DNA from: an uncultured Oscillospiraceae bacterium
GTDB taxonomy: Bacteria; Bacillota; Clostridia; Oscillospirales; Oscillospiraceae
Length of the DNA: 5,498 nt
Direction: 5' to 3'
NCBI GenBank assembly: GCA_934533005.1
Contig: CAKTBC010000113.1
Coordinates: 1-5,498, forward strand
Part shown: positions 5,474 through 5,498 of the stretch, piece after piece
Numbering within the stretch: position 1 is the first letter of the stretch
How the letters are laid out: each line of letters starts with the position of its first letter
Translations under genes and position numbers: made by a program
The notes under the pieces: generated by a model
Told to the model about the DNA's origin: nothing
Database searches by the model: none
The model's input: the letters and a program-made list of their open reading frames with translations, nothing else

Positions 5474-5498
5474 GCATGCTTCTCCGCGGCGCGCCCGC
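5470..5498 (+). CDS. folD: Start of probable folD (methylene-THF dehydrogenase/cyclohydrolase), cut by right edge
   Basis: Only nine complete codons are visible (MSMLLRGAP). They begin at an ATG that overlaps the preceding stop as ATGA and is served by GGGAGG 8 bases upstream, so a translated, coupled gene is well supported. Its identity as FolD, the bifunctional NADP-dependent 5,10-methylene-THF dehydrogenase/cyclohydrolase, is inferred from resemblance to the short 'lL.G.pva' opening of FolD proteins and from the fhs-fchA context. Nine residues cannot prove it. Confidence 0.55.

Noticed and set aside
1..5498. CRISPR array, insertion sequence, phage or defence system
   Set aside because: No regularly spaced direct repeats, transposase, integrase, terminal inverted repeats or toxin-antitoxin-like small gene pair were seen. 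All genes share similar base composition.

Overview
The window looks like a chromosomal segment of a fairly GC-rich anaerobic Firmicute, probably a gut Clostridia member of the Oscillospiraceae type. This is inferred from three things: strong AGGAGG-type ribosome binding sites, the gene families present (formate-tetrahydrofolate ligase followed by FchA and a probable FolD, a DhaS-like TetR regulator, a 'myosin-cross-reactive antigen' oleate hydratase), and high-GC third codon positions with AT-rich intergenic DNA. No sequence search was possible, so the taxonomy is tentative.

Layout. Two gene groups diverge from a 148-bp AT-richer intergenic region (2568-2715) that carries a recognisable sigma-A-type promoter on each strand. 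Leftward (minus strand) lie an M50-family membrane zinc metalloprotease (2567-1452), a TetR/AcrR-family regulator (1440-886), a 151-bp gap with a perfect 14-bp-arm hairpin, and the first 244 codons of an oleate hydratase (734 to the left edge). The protease and regulator are 11 bp apart, and the regulator's ribosome binding site overlaps the protease stop codon, so they form one operon. The hairpin probably ends that operon. The oleate hydratase has its own strong ribosome binding site and probably its own promoter.

Rightward (plus strand) lie a small, unrecognised four-helix membrane protein (2716-3186), formate-tetrahydrofolate ligase (3183-4850), a methenyltetrahydrofolate cyclohydrolase/cyclodeaminase-family protein (4853-5473), and the first codons of a probable folD (5470 to the right edge). 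Both junctions with ATGA overlaps, and the 2-bp gap between the ligase and the cyclohydrolase, indicate one translationally coupled operon.

Function. The rightward operon is a tetrahydrofolate one-carbon module: formate is activated to 10-formyl-THF, converted to 5,10-methenyl-THF and, if folD is confirmed, interconverted with methylene-THF. It could supply purine, thymidylate and serine/glycine metabolism, or the methyl branch of acetogenesis. The leftward group suggests membrane- or fatty-acid-related physiology: oleate hydratase detoxifies unsaturated fatty acids, and the adjacent TetR protein is a natural candidate regulator. No mobile element, CRISPR array, tRNA or rRNA was seen. The families are mostly known; the least explained elements are the four-helix membrane protein coupled to the ligase gene and the protease-regulator-hydratase arrangement.
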